Positions 32,903 through 44,992 of a stretch of DNA of 64,000 bases are shown in pieces. Source of the DNA: Apiospora phragmitis (lineage: Eukaryota > Ascomycota > Sordariomycetes > Amphisphaeriales > Apiosporaceae); the NCBI GenBank assembly GCA_038363925.1, contig JAQQWL010000011.1, forward strand, positions 8,990,001-9,054,000, read 5' to 3'. The notes under the pieces are model-generated. The model worked only from the letters and a program-made list of their open reading frames with translations. It searched no databases and had not been told where the DNA came from. Numbering within the stretch: position 1 is the first letter of the stretch; the number at the start of each line of letters is the position of its first letter. The position numbers and the translations under genes are program-made.

Positions 32903-35900
32903 ATGGAAGAAAATCAAGCAGATAGACCGCCGTTGGGTGACTTCTTGGCAAAGTACCGCCAGTACAAGGACGACACACTCATTTTGTCGTCATGGCTAGC
33001 TGGGAACGCCCGCGGCTGCCGCTGCCGCTGCCGCTGCAGCTAAAGTCGGCGGTGGTCGATTGAAGGGCAAGGAACGTAAGAAGGCTAAGGAGGCTGCCGC
33101 GAAGTCCTCGTCGGCCGCGGCTCCCTCAGGGCCTCAATACATCATCCAGGTCTCCCAATTCGTGCCCATGGCAAAAGCTATTGCCTCATACAAGCCCAAG
33201 CTCAATGTGCCCCCGGCACTCAGTCGCCTTTTCGATCGCGTGGTCGGGGCCCGGCGCCAGTTTGACTGCTGGTATGCTGGATGAAGGCACCCGCACATAT
33301 GGCTAGAGATGAGCGACACACCCATTTCACCGACGTACTACAGGCTACTTGGAAGGTCCTCGTCCCCTCGAGGAGGCCCGGAAAACGTCTAAGTTGTCGC
33401 CCAAGACCGTGGATGAAAAACTGCCCACCAAGATCAACGTCCAGGTCCAGAGAGATGAGGATGATATCGAGAGGGACTTCTTCCTCGCCATATACATATT
33501 CTTGAAGGAGCTTAATGAGGCTCGGGCATTCATCAAATCTACTTGGAAAGACGTGGCAACAGACCCGTTCAGAATTCCTCACGCAGCATTGCAGAGCAAC
33601 CTTGGCATCCAAATGGTGCGCCGAGCGGAAATGAGCCCTGAGAACTTTCTCGAGCGCCCAGAGAGGTTTCCTGCTTCCACCTTTCCGACATGGACCTTCC
33701 CTTTTATCTTCTTGTTTAAAATAGTGGGATTTCTCGAGCCGGCGGCAGTCGCAAAACTCCCTGCAAGGGGCCGGCTAGGGCAACACTACAAGCCCGGACT
33801 TCGCAACTAAAACGAACATTAGTTTTTTTGATTGTGCTGGATACTGGGCCGATATCTGCTTTGCCAAGCCATTCATGGTCTTCCACTATGCTATCCACAG
33901 TTCCAAGCCCACCTCCAACGAAGGCACATGACTTGGGGCGCTGGACGTGAACTTGTGGTGTGACGACGAGGTGGAGCTTGAAATATTCAAAACTTTCAAT
34001 CGTATTCAAGCCGTCACCCTCACAACCGATCACAACATGGCAGAGGACGAAGTTACAAGAGGCATCCGTGTGGCCACACAGACAAAGGCGGTACCAATAT
34101 GGGCTGTCTTCGGGTTTCAATGTCTCCTTGATATCAACGATCTCTTGAAAACCCATGTGTCTACCATGTTCGGTGGCCCACTTCTCGACCTCCAGAGACA
34201 TGTTTCAATGGCAGTAAAGAATCTGAACGACATCGACATTGAGCGCCTCAAACCACCGATTGGATCAACTCCTCCTCACGTTCATGATTTGACTCGATTG
34301 GTTCACAGCATTGAGGACGAGGTACTAAACGGGTCTTTGACCGAACAGGTAGCCAGAAATCTTTCAGGCTTATTACCGTCCTACTTCTTAGATCCCGACT
34401 TTTACCTAAACTACAATCCTATCCGGTGTAGGCTCATGAATTACAGTCTCTGCCTCCAGCTTTACGACTAAGCATTAACCTTCGATACGGGACTCCTTAT
34501 GTTGATACCCATGATCCATCTCTACAAGATGTGCCAGCTTGTGTACCCTAAGATGCTGGCTTGGCCTGACTTGGAGTTCCTACTGCTGAACCAAGATGTG
34601 GAGCGTCTTTTCTTAGGTGGCTTGCCAGTCTCACTCTCTGAGACGAGATCGAAACACGCCCTAACAATGGGCATGTCGGCGCAGGGGCTCTCCCAAAGGA
34701 AGCGCACGGGGAAAATGAAACCCCCAAATTTCGACAGGATACGTTTCGCCCAGAATACCTGCCCCATTGGCAGCATTTTTGTCAGCTCACTCGGCGGGTA
34801 TGCTAAGGACGACGACATGGTACTTTTAGAACTTCTGTGATGGCTAAATGACCCCAAGAAGATGGTCCTTGCCGACTCTCTTTTTGGTCGACAGCCGCGT
34901 CCCTCCACAGAAGCCTTGGAGACAGACGAGACTATATTCAAGACAGCGGAAGAAGAGAAGCAGCACATACATGCGAAGTTCCGCTTCCCTCATGCTAGCA
35001 TCTTTGACACACTCAACTTCTCTGAGGTCTTCGTACATAGCGAGCGTGATGTTCTCAACTTTGACTGGGTCGAATCCATGCACACTGCCAATGAGATGGC
35101 CACGCATGTATCATCCATTCTGGGCCGTCACTATCCTGACCGGTATAAGGAAACCAATAGGCTATTCTGCGGCATGTTGATGGAGCTCATGAGTGAGGCC
35201 GAGGACGCAGAGAGACGGGCCAATACCAAAGGTCGGAACTCTGCCAGCCTCGCCGAGCTTGCCCCGCCTGCACTGAAAGAGATCTGCGATGCAATGCAAG
35301 CCAAGGGCTTGACTAGCGCTTCTCATGATAAAAGAGAAGTCGACACCAAAGACGGGAAGCAGGATGCTGTCTGGTGGACCATGGACCGCGGCATCACCTC
35401 CGTTATCCGCCGATATGGTTTCTCCCCTATGTCTTTCATCTCCACTTCGGAGCAGTATCTGAGAGACCACCTGTATCAGAACTGGCCGGCCAAAGATCTT
35501 GAGCGCAGCTATACCATACAGAGAGCCCGTGCCACTCACGAAGGGATCAGCCAGGTTGAACTGGACCAGGAATGGGATGAGTGTGATGTAGAGGCACACG
35601 AGGGGATCGATCTGGATCATGAGTACGACGACGACGACGACGAAGAAGAAGAAGTAGAAGAAGCAGAAGAAGAAACAGAAGAAGAAAAGCAAGAAGAGGA
35701 AGAAGAAGAAGAAAAAGAAGAGGAAGAGGGTCGTGGTGACCTCCACGGGCCCGACTCATTTGCTGAGGGCCTTGAGCGTGGGCTCTCATTTCCCACCGAG
35801 GCCCTTGTGCGCGAGATCATGCTGGAGTATATCAAAACGATAGGCGAGATGAGTCGGAGCAGAATATTGGTATGCTCACAAGTCGGGTGGTACAGAGTAT

Positions 35901-35917
35901 GCCGCCGGGCGCTATAG
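32903..35917 (+). pseudogene. DUF6604-domain protein, multiply broken
   Basis: A DUF6604-type fungal protein read across frames. The start MEENQADRPPLGDFLAKYRQYKDD is followed by TLILSSWLAGNA, then an Ala/Lys linker, QYIIQVSQFVPMAKAI, FTDVLQATWKVL, RPLEEARKTSKL, KAVPIWAVFGFQCLLDIND and a long C-terminal part. Breaks: a shift near 33010 in a GCTGCC repeat, shifts near 33280 and 33358, a gap near 33811-33830, and in-frame stops at 33929-33931 (TGA), 34469-34471 (TAA) and 34838-34840 (TGA). From about 33830 to 35917 the frame is otherwise continuous. Each stop is one C-to-T change from a sense codon. A Glu-rich run (GAA/GAG) lies at about 35640-35730. DUF6604 function is not known. Clearly non-functional as it stands. 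Confidence 0.8.
35640..35730 (+). repeat. GAA/GAG repeat coding poly-Glu
   Basis: Imperfect GAA/GAG trinucleotide run preceded by GAC repeats, coding an acidic Asp/Glu tract in the DUF6604 pseudogene. Visible directly. Confidence 0.85.
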
Positions 35918-36975
35918 ATGCCCTGCAAAAGCCCCATACTGTCGAGTTTCGTGAAAACTTCTAGGCTACACTGAAGGAGTGTATAGCTGGTGTCATCTCG
36001 GGCGATATCGGGCTATCTCGGGCGTAACGTTTGAGGAATAATCTGCCTTATATCACTAGTATTCGCTGTCAGAATCATGGAGGCAAGGGCTCAGGGTCTT
36101 CTTGATTACAGAGCTTGTTATTTAATATGACATTATCAAACGTTGCCCTAAGCTTCGGGACTGACTTAAGCCTACACATAGAATCCCACTGGGAGCTCGG
36201 TAAATCGGGATGATGCACACGCCGAACACGGCCGCCCTCTTACCAGCTTGGGCTGAGCCGCCCCCAAAAGGACAAAAGGACGACGTATCTTGAATCATCC
36301 TACTTGGCCTAAAAGGCCGCCACCTCAAGACTTCGTTGGCAGGATCTATGTGAGATGGGACAATCAAAGCTCGCTTGCTCGAGCCGCCCACTGCTGCGAT
36401 CACTGCGTCTCAGACCACCAGTTCAACCTCTTCTCGGCATATTCCTTCCTGCTGTACACACTTCCCAATCATCAACCTCGTACTTGAGAGATGGATTGGT
36501 GCACTGTGCTAACCCGCATCCGCAACAGCTCATCGTACGTATTGCCCAAAGCTATCGGTTGCTCTTGTTTGGTGGCTTCCCCTGGGACTGGGCTCAAGTG
36601 TTATCGCCCAGGAAACCAAGTACGCTGAACTGTTTCCCTCTCAAATATGATTTGGAGCTACCCAGGGTCCTTAACGAGGTAGTATTCAGCCGCATTCTCG
36701 TCCAACCCCGTTTCTTAACGTGCGAGACGCCAATGCAGTTCCGCCAGACCTTGGTCATGGAGTCTTCAAGCTAGCCGTGGATCTTGCAGCAGTTCCCAGA
36801 CCAAATTTGACTTGCAATAGGCAAGAGGGGGGATGGGCGCAAGCCAAGGCTCGTTTTCTCTGCTCGCTCGCTCGTATATAATTGGGGTTTCCGAGATCAA
36901 GGCCATAGGTTCTCTGAAGAGAGGCAGAGAGATAGCCGTGGCACCAACACCGGTGTCATGCGTGTCGGAAACATC
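35918..36975. other. Intergenic, no gene seen
   Basis: About 1 kb. Short direct repeats of ATCTCGGGCG occur near 35995-36025. Reading frames of 60-140 codons here show no recognisable domain. Confidence 0.4.
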
Positions 36976-37860
36976 TCACGTCGCCAGCTCAGTCAGTCGT
37001 CGTCCACCATCCGTGCTGTTGCGCGGAGTCAACCTCTCGGGGGCGTCGACGAACACATCTCTGTAATTGCTGTGCGAGCTTTGCGGAGGCCTCTGGTCAT
37101 ATCGCACCGCGAAGCTTTCGAGTTCGCTCCGGGCGCCACGGTCCGGCGTCCTGCTGCCACGCAGCTCGGCCCTATGGTTGGCAACGGCAGCAGGAGTAGT
37201 AGCATCAAGCTCGGCACGCTGCTGTCGGGGGTCGCGGGTCGCTGTTCCGGGCAGTCCTCCTGACTTGCTACTACTATCGAGCTCGCGAGCGGAAGATGCA
37301 TAATAGCTGGGCTTCGGCTTCTCGGGCAGCTCAGTAGCTCCGTCGGCGGCGGAGCCAGAGGTTGCCTCGAGCTCCCGTGCGTGCCCCAGTGACGAACTAG
37401 GCAGATCGGCGGCTTTCACGTTGACTATGGTGTCGGCTGCCTGCTGAAGAGTCTCCAGTTGCTTCTCGCTTGGGTCCATCCTCCTCGAAGTCTCGTCGTT
37501 TTCGTCTCCCCACCCGACCGGTCGGGGCTCGATCGATCGCATGGGGCTGGGGTCGTTGTCCTTGGCTCCCGGCATCTCGCACGAGGAGTCGCTGTGCATG
37601 GCTTCTTCGTTCAGGGCCGCCCGCTTCTTCTTGCGCTGGATGTGCCGGCGGATGAAGAAGATGCCTGTGCAGATCATGGCGACGAAGGCGACGGAGCCGA
37701 CGACGCTGCCGACGATGCGTCCGGTTCTTATATCTGGAGCGTATGCGAGTGTTAGTATAAAGTGGAGGATGAGAGCGCGGAAAGGTGGACTGGTACTGAC
37801 AGTGTCGAACGATGGGGTCGTGGATGTCTCGCCGGATAATGTACATATTTCGATCTCACT
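36976..37860 (-). CDS. Single-pass membrane protein with long Ser/charged tail
   Basis: The main exon, 37733-36976, encodes RTGRIVGSVVGSVAFVAMICTGIFFI, a clear transmembrane helix, directly followed by the basic stop-transfer RRHIQRKKKR. A cytoplasmic tail of about 200 aa follows, rich in Ser, Arg, Pro and Glu. An upstream exon joined by an intron ending at 37734 (CTAAC branch point, CTCCAG acceptor) codes SPSEIEICTLSGETSTTPSFDT or an alternative frame; the donor (37800 or a few bases inside) is uncertain. The layout (short Ser/Thr outside, one helix, long inside tail) is like fungal Wsc/Mid2-type or other receptor-like membrane proteins, but I recognise no domain. The N-terminal end is not resolved and may be truncated. 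Confidence 0.55.
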   Translation of the reverse strand, partial: SEIEICTLSGETSTTPSFDTVSTSPPFRALILHFILTLAYAPDIRTGRIVGSVVGSVAFVAMICTGIFFIRRHIQRKKKRAALNEEAMHSDSSCEMPGAKDNDPSPMRSIEPRPVGWGDENDETSRRMDPSEKQLETLQQAADTIVNVKAADLPSSSLGHARELEATSGSAADGATELPEKPKPSYYASSARELDSSSKSGGLPGTATRDPRQQRAELDATTPAAVANHRAELRGSRTPDRGARSELESFAVRYDQRPPQSSHSNYRDVFVDAPERLTPRNSTDGGRRLTELAT

Positions 37861-40450
37861 GGGGCTGTCTCAGTAGTTGGTGAATAGTCGGTCGCCTACT
37901 GTTAAACCGGACATGCAATCACAAGCAAATGAGGAAAGACTAAACCAGTTCGGACAAACAAGGTTCGCATGGCAGCATACAAGTGGCTCTTATTTCTATT
38001 TCTACTTATCTTGCTCGATGAGGCCGCCGCCCGGTTGATTGTGTGTGGTCGATCTCCAAAACTAGAAGTAGTGTTAAGATTTGGTTTTCTAGTCGCATCT
38101 CGTTTTTCGCGGTGATCATTGTCGGTTCCGGGCCTAGCAAAACCGCCGGCACGGGAGATCAACTCTAAAACGCGCGCTACCTCGCGCCCGACCTGCGGTT
38201 TCGGTTGCTCAGCCACGCTGCAAGAGCAAGATAGGGGGGGGGGGGCAGGAAGCTTTAATCCCTCGAGACGGCGTCCTTTGGAGCAGACAGTTCCAAATCA
38301 GGATCGTCGAGATCAACCCATCGAAATGTGCTTTAGCCGGCACCTCATCTGCCGGTGCGAGGGAGCAGTCCGGCATCTAGAGCCGCTTTGGATTTTCGCT
38401 CTCTTGATACTGTCACGCACCCTCTTGAGGTCCGAAAATACATGCGCGGGTATGTACAGATAAAAAGAGCGATGCGTCTATTGGTGTCTATTTGTGCTTA
38501 GTATTGTAGTTGTTAGGCTTTTTTTGAGGTTGAAGTCGGATAGTGGCAGGAACAAACGTCTTTCACTTTCAGATACCAAAACGCCGCCAAACAAACTCCA
38601 CCATTCAACGTCATGATTTCCAGAGGTTCCGAACTGCTGGGCTGTCTGCCAGACATGGGATTGGACTGGATTGGATTGGGTTCGTGGGTTGGTGGGAAAC
38701 TCATCTGAAGAATATCAGACCGCTTGCCGGCCCAAACTCCAACACCCATTCACCATTTACCCGGGTCTCTCGGGATGGCATGACGTAGTGGCCCCAAAAG
38801 GAGAAGCACAGGCTGCACGACTGCTTCATTCGTTGAACTCCATCAACATACAACAGACACCCCTCTGTTGCAATCTACACGTACAGTCCATTTACAGTCC
38901 ACCATCTGTGCTTCTATGTCTTACTTACATGCTTGGTATCGTTGACGGCAAGCCATGAAGCACGAGCATGGGCATGGGCAGCTGCATGATGGCGGAGTCG
39001 GACAAACGAACCATGGGCCACATAGCACAACCACACAAACGTGGGGGCACACCGTATATAAGTAAGTTTCTTTGGCAGTATAAGTATGTATTGAATGCGA
39101 GAGTGAATGCAGACCCGGACCGTGTTGATTGGCTGGCTATTATGTCTGTTCAGGGTTCCCTCCTAAATCCAGTCGTTCATGCAATCACTTCCGCTTGCCG
39201 GATTCTTGTTACTGTTGGGGCGCTAACCTGGGCAGATAGATCCGGGACTACGGAACAGTTTGTTTGTTTGTTTCTGTCCTGGGCATAAACACCGCAAGAT
39301 TCCGTTAATCAAGCAAAACGAGCTGCACTGGCAACGATTGATGAGAACGGAAATGCGCGATAAAGCTATGTTCCTTGCATCGGCAGGGATGGGCGACTCT
39401 CTGTGAGCGCTTCTGCGCTTGTGATAGTGGATAGCTGGGCTGGTGTAGGGTGGCATATGGGGAACCATTCCATAGCGCCAGCCAGCCATCGTGTCGCTGC
39501 ATGGCTCTACCTGACTTTTCGCTGGCGCTAGAGCGCTGCAGCCCACAGTTTCTGCATATCAGGTCGGGAAAAGTATCGTCGAATTGCCCGTACACGCCCA
39601 CCGCTTCTTCCCAATCGGCGACGAGCCTTTCCCCATTCACCTAGATTTCCTACGAATCTTTCATGCAATGCAGATGGATGTGCAGATGGATGGGTAGTAG
39701 GTTGTAGATGGACAGATGGGAGCAGCCAGTCACGCAAAGATTGGGTTCGCCGTGTGAAAATTTGATACTCGTACGTGAGGACGTGAAGCCAGCGAGTAAG
39801 AAGCTGCCACATCCAGAGCCGCCGTCACCATCCTGCCCTCTCAACATCCCATCAACCCCTCCGTCCCCCTCCATTCCCCTCACTGGCCAGCCAGGACCTC
39901 AAGCTCAGGTGTCACTGAATGGACCGGCAAACCTACTTTGACTGCATGGAAGGCAACTGTCAATCAATTTCGATTTGATTCAATACAACACCATCAATCA
40001 GCCTTGAGCCCTGTCACGCACTGTCAGGTTAAGCCAAGCGCAGGCAGTACCCCTCCAAGTCTTTCGTTAGGTCGCGTCCCCTCTAAGAAAAAGTTCCCCC
40101 TCCCTGCACGGTCCCTCATTTTATCACCACAGCGACCCAATTTAACGGGGGGCAGGAAGCATTTTTTTTCTTTTCCATGCTCCCCTCCAGGGTACAGCTA
40201 CCTAAAAGTAATAAACTGAAGGAAGTCGGTCACCTTGCAAACAGCCTCAGGTCCTTCACCTACTTTTCCCTCACACCTTTCCTGTGATCCTACCCCAAAA
40301 CCAAAGTCGTCGAAGGAAGGGATTTGTCTTAGATCCCTCGTCTTTCTTCGTTTGTGCATCATCTTCTTGTCTGGAGTTGCTGCTTTCCTCTCACTCTCTT
40401 CCCCTCAGCAATTTTCCCAGTAGTTGCACACCCCACTTCAGTCCAATACA
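37861..40450. other. Intergenic, no gene seen; pyrimidine-rich 3' part
   Basis: About 2.6 kb. No gene recognised. The last 400 bp (about 40050-40450) are rich in C/T tracts, as in promoters and leaders of strongly expressed fungal genes, and a CAG at 40418-40420 could be the acceptor of a 5' UTR intron. A G-run of about 10 lies near 38236. Confidence 0.4.
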
Positions 40451-42674
40451 ATGGGTAACGTGCTCTCCAGTTTCGCCAAGGGTGGCCTGACCGAGCAGGA
40501 GAAGGCCGCTCTTCTGAAGGGCATCACCGAGCGCGATGAGGCCATCAACATGCGCAAGAAGGCCCTCACCGCCAAGGAGGATGAGTGCGAAACCCTTTCA
40601 GAGCAGATCGAGTCTTTACAAAAGAAGATCGAGACCCTCGAGTCCGAGAGCAAACAGCAGATTGAGAAGCTCCAGTCCGAGCTGAGCAACTCGAGCACCA
40701 GCAACGACGCCGAGGAGGCCGCCTCTTCCCGTGCGCAGGAGCTCGTCACCACCAAGGCCCAGATCGCCGAGCTGGAGGAGAAGCTGAGCAATCTCGAGTC
40801 GGCCAAGCAGACCGCCACCGCCGAGCTGGAAGCCACCAAGCAGGAGCTCGCCGACGCCAAGGAGCAGCGCCAATCTCTCGAGGCTTCTTTGAACGAGGAG
40901 CTCGCCGCTGTGAACCAGAAGTTCACCGCTTCCGAGGAGAAATACCAGACCCTCCAGGAGGAGAACAGCAAGCTCGCCGAGCAGCTGGCTTCCTTAACAT
41001 CTGCTTTGGAGGAGCAGAAGAAGAGCGTCGCCGAGTCGCAGGAGAAGATCGCATCCCTGCAGGGAGCCACCGATGAGACATCTAAGCAATCTGAGGAGGC
41101 TTTGGTTTCGGCCAAGAAGGAGCTTGCCGAGGCCCAAGAGAAGCTCAACAGCTTGCAACAGGCACACGACCAGCTGAAGTCTGACTCCGAGGCTGCCCAG
41201 AAGGCGGTCGAGGAGTGGCAGCAGAAGCACGAGGCTCTCGCCCAGGACGTCGAGGCTGCCAAGAAGGAGGCCGCTGACGCCCACGACAAGAGCAAGTCTC
41301 TCGAGGAGGAGCTCGAGAAGCTTCGGGCCGACCTGGCCAAGTACCAGGAGGACATCGAGGCGTCCAAGGCCGTACAAGAGTCTGCCAAGGCTGAGCTGGA
41401 AAAGGTCAAGGCTGAGGCTGCCGAGTCCCAAAACACGAATGAGGCTGCCCAGGGCGAAACAGAGACCCTGCGAAAGCAGCTCGAAGATCTCCAGAAGCGC
41501 TCTGAGGATTCTCAAAGCGAAGTAGCCAAGGCCAAGGAGGAGTTGGCCGAGGCCGAGGCTGCTCACACTGCGGACATGGAGAAGCTCAAGTCTATGGCCC
41601 AGGAGAAGATTGCAGCTTCCGAGGAAGAGCTGAAGACTCTGCGAGAGTCTCTCGATGCCAAGACTGCCGAGCTCCAGAAGCTGGTTGACGAGGCCAAGAG
41701 CGAGGCTGCTGAGACCAAGGAGCAATTGGCAGCTACCGAGACAGTAAGTATACTTAACCCCCATACATTACTTCTCCTACTAACTGCGTGATTAGGAGAA
41801 GAAGGCCATCGAGGCCAAGATTGCCGAGCTCGAGTCGCAGGCCTCCAAGGTCACTGACCTCGAGGCCAAGCTCGCTGAGTTCCAGTCAGAGAGCAGCAAC
41901 AAGGATGAGGCCGAGTCTGCCCTCAAGGCCAAGCTGCAGGAGTCAGAGTCGTCTCTGGAGAAGCTCGAGGCCGAGAAGGAGGCTGTCGAGTCAAAGATCG
42001 CCGAGCTCGAGTCAGAGAGCTCAAGCAAGGACGAGGCCCAGTCTGCTCTTAGCGCCAAGCTCAAGGAGTCGGAATCGAGCCTTGAGAAGCTTGAAGCTGA
42101 GAAGCAGGCCGTCGAGTCCAAGGTTGCCGAACTCGAATCACAAGTGGCGGAAAAGAAGTCTCTCGAGGCCAGGCTCGCCGAGCTTGAGGCCGCCAACAGC
42201 AGCAAGGAGGAGGCCTCTTCCAAGCTCAGCGCTAAGCTGAAGGAGGCCGAGGCCAGCTTGGAGCAGGCTGCTGCTGAAAAGCAGGAGGCCCTTGAGAAGG
42301 CCGCCGCCGAGCACAAGGAGGCCCTGGCCAAGGCCCAGGCCGAGAAGGCTGAGGCTCTCGAGAAGGTCGAGGCAGAGAAGAAGGAGATTGCTGATAAGGC
42401 CTTCTCTGACAAGAAGGAGATGGTCGAGAAGGCTGTTGCCAACCAGAAGAACGCTGCCCAGAAGGCCAAGGCTGAAAAGGAGCAGGCTGAGGCTGAGAAG
42501 AAGGAGGCTGTGGAGAAGGTTGAGGCGGAAAAGAGGGAAGCTCTGGAGAAGATCGAGAGCCTGAGCAAGGAGCTCAAGGCCCTCAAGGAGCAGGCGGCCG
42601 GCTCATCGACGCCTGCCAGCGAGCCCGAGCACAAGACCGAGGCCGCGCCCGCCGCAGTTGAGGCTGCCGCGTAA
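40451..42674 (+). CDS. Long coiled-coil protein with N-myristoylation signal
   Basis: Exons 40451-41743 and 41796-42674; the intron is 52 nt with a CTAAC branch point; 723 aa. The N-terminus MGNVLSSFA fits the N-myristoylation pattern (Gly2, Ser6). Almost the whole protein from about residue 20 to 690 is heptad-rich, with high Glu, Lys, Ala and Leu and no Pro until the C-terminal tail, predicting one very long alpha-helical coiled coil. In the second exon a repeat of about 42 residues occurs twice nearly exactly (ESSNKDEAESAL... and ESSSKDEAQSAL..., both containing SSLEKLEAEK), with a degenerate third copy. The tail is PASEPEHKTEAAPAAVEAAA. It is likely a membrane-tethered rod, for example a vesicle or cortex tether; precise function not recognised. 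Intact. Confidence 0.85.
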
Positions 42675-43518
42675 TGATCATGTCCGACGAACTTAACGAC
42701 TCTCCTCCTTCCCCCCTCATCTTATACCCTCACACACTCTCTCACTCTGTCACTCACTCACTCACATCCAACGCCCCCCACGTACGACGACGAGATGATT
42801 ACGCATCATGACAATCTGCATGGAGAGATTTGATCTAAGCAACTGGTTTTTCTGTTTTTCTATTTTCATGATGAGGGACGGACGGTTCTTGGGTGGTTGT
42901 GTTTTTCTGCTGTACTTCTTTACCTTTAATGTCTGTCGTCCTGTCATGGTCTATACCCATCGGAGTAACGCCGAACGAAAAGCACATCGTATTTTGCTGA
43001 TAAATTGAGGATACTTGATTTCCCGACTTACTCCTCGTCGACTTTGTCTGCACTTGTCCGCTCGACGTGATGCTACCATATTTGATATTATCGAGGTAGT
43101 CTGTAAACTGTCCCGATTCTGTGCTTACAAGACCCTCATGTTCTACGCCCGTTGCGCTTGAATGGTTAGGAGAACACCATCCCCGCGTATCCATGAAATG
43201 ACATCTAAGCCAGGATCTGTTCCGATCAGATTTCAGATTGTGCTTAAAGGAGCTGCATATAGCTATCTCGATAACCTCCATCAGACCACATAGACCCCGA
43301 GCACACTGCGCTGCTCACGTAGACTGGTAGACCGTTTTCAACTCCAAACGTGCGAATACGGTTCTCCCCAACACCGAGGTCAGGACAGAAACCAATCTCA
43401 ACACCACCAGTAACATGGCGTGGAAGCAAAGACGACGACTGGCTTAGCCGCCTGTGGAGGGTACCCCGCATACAGTAGACCGTAGACCTCGATGGGGTTT
43501 GCTCTGGGACAAGCAAAC

Positions 43519-43554
43519 GTGGGTATCGTAGCACGTGGGTATCGTAGCACGTGG
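43519..43554. repeat. 16-bp tandem repeat
   Basis: GTGGGTATCGTAGCAC occurs twice in a row (43519-43534 and 43535-43550), followed by GTGG. Confidence 0.85.
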
Positions 43555-43893
43555 TGGCACGCGGCATTCCGAGACATTTGGCACCGTGGCGCCGGCCAGT
43601 GAGCCCGTTACCCATCTTGTGCGACGAGAGTGGACAGCCACTCAAGGTAGTCAGTCGACGTACCGAGACAGAAACATATGCGGTACGATTCAGATCGAGC
43701 CGTTGCCTGGCCAAGGACAGAAGAAAGACCTTTCTAACTCCCAGCCCAGCGTGCCGTAGCCGACAGTGGTCGGTCGCCTTTCAAGGTTGCTGAGGAGCTA
43801 CCCTCAGCTAACTACTTATACTATCGAGTGATGGGCCCGGGGTCAGCAACCATATGTGCCCAAGAACGAACGACGCTACAAGTCGCAGATCCT

Positions 43894-43943
43894 AGCCATG
43901 ATCGACATGTGATAGCCATGATCGACATGTGATGGCCATGATC
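43894..43943. repeat. 20-bp tandem repeat, 2.5 copies
   Basis: AGCCATGATCGACATGTGAT occurs twice exactly (43894-43913 and 43914-43933), followed by a partial copy GGCCATGATC. Confidence 0.85.
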
Positions 43944-44992
43944 TGGCAGCAGAGGGCGCCTCTCGGGTCCCCTATACCCACCGCGGCATCGTGCATGTGC
44001 ATATGCGTTGAGCGGGAAGCCCACAGGACAACGGCAAGCGGCATCGAGGTTCGTTCAGCGTACGGAGTACAGCTTACCGGTGCAACAGTGCAACAGCAGC
44101 TACGTTAGGTAAGTAGATAAAACGCCAGCCAAAACAGCCAGCCACTGTTCAATTTGGCTTCACCTGGGCGTGTGTCCCTGTCCTCGGGGGATGGCAACCG
44201 AGGATCATTAGCGCTCATTGCACCTGTCTTCATCCCTGCTATCTGCTTACCAGCCACCACTAAGAAGAGCTTCTGCTGCCTTCGACCCCACTTGCCCTCC
44301 CAGGATGCGACGCCAATTGACTTGCCAACCACCGACTTTCTTGTTTGGACAAACAAAAGCACCGCTACTGCAACCAGTTCGCATCGCATCATCGTCGATA
44401 CGTGGTGAGACTTGGATGGGCAATTTCAGACTCTTTTACTGACAGCCAGACATCATGCACACCTGATAGGACCCTTGCAAGCAAATCACGCTTATTCTCC
44501 ACTGGACTTTTTCCTTGATCTGACAGGCAAAACTTAGGCTGTAGGTGCCGTCCAAGTTCCGTCCAAGAGCTTGGGCTCGCGCCGTGGGACCCGTTTGACC
44601 CGTATGACGATGATGCCTCATGAATTCGGTGGCTGGCATCTGGGTTAGGTCTCCCTTTTTTTTTCCTTGCCCTTGGTCCAATGTCCATCCACCATGGTCT
44701 TTTAATAGACTCGATGGACTCGATAGGCCTTTTCTCTTTCCATTTTCGTTTTGTACTCCCTCATTGCTAGACAACAAACATATCACTCCACGAATCTACG
44801 GTGCATATAACGGCTGCGCTGATCCTAGCTTGGGTCATCACCGTGTACGGCAGACTCCGGTGTACATAACCCCCCCTCCCAATTGCTTTTTTGCAGGAGC
44901 GAGCTGGTTCTGCAGATGCAACATTTTTTTGGCGGCCATTTATTCTTTGTATCTATCTAATTGATTTTTTCGGCATATCCCTTTTCGCCACC

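Larger units (their letters stand above)
42675..44992. other. Intergenic with short tandem repeats
   Basis: About 2.3 kb between the coiled-coil gene and the GH16 gene. Two short tandem repeats lie at 43519-43554 and 43894-43943. No protein gene seen. The 3' part is the GH16 promoter. Confidence 0.4.

Noticed and set aside
33811..33830. Possible intron explaining the frame change in the DUF6604 gene
   Set aside because: No convincing donor and acceptor pair joins the frames, and the locus already has several stops and shifts, so a simple intron does not rescue it.
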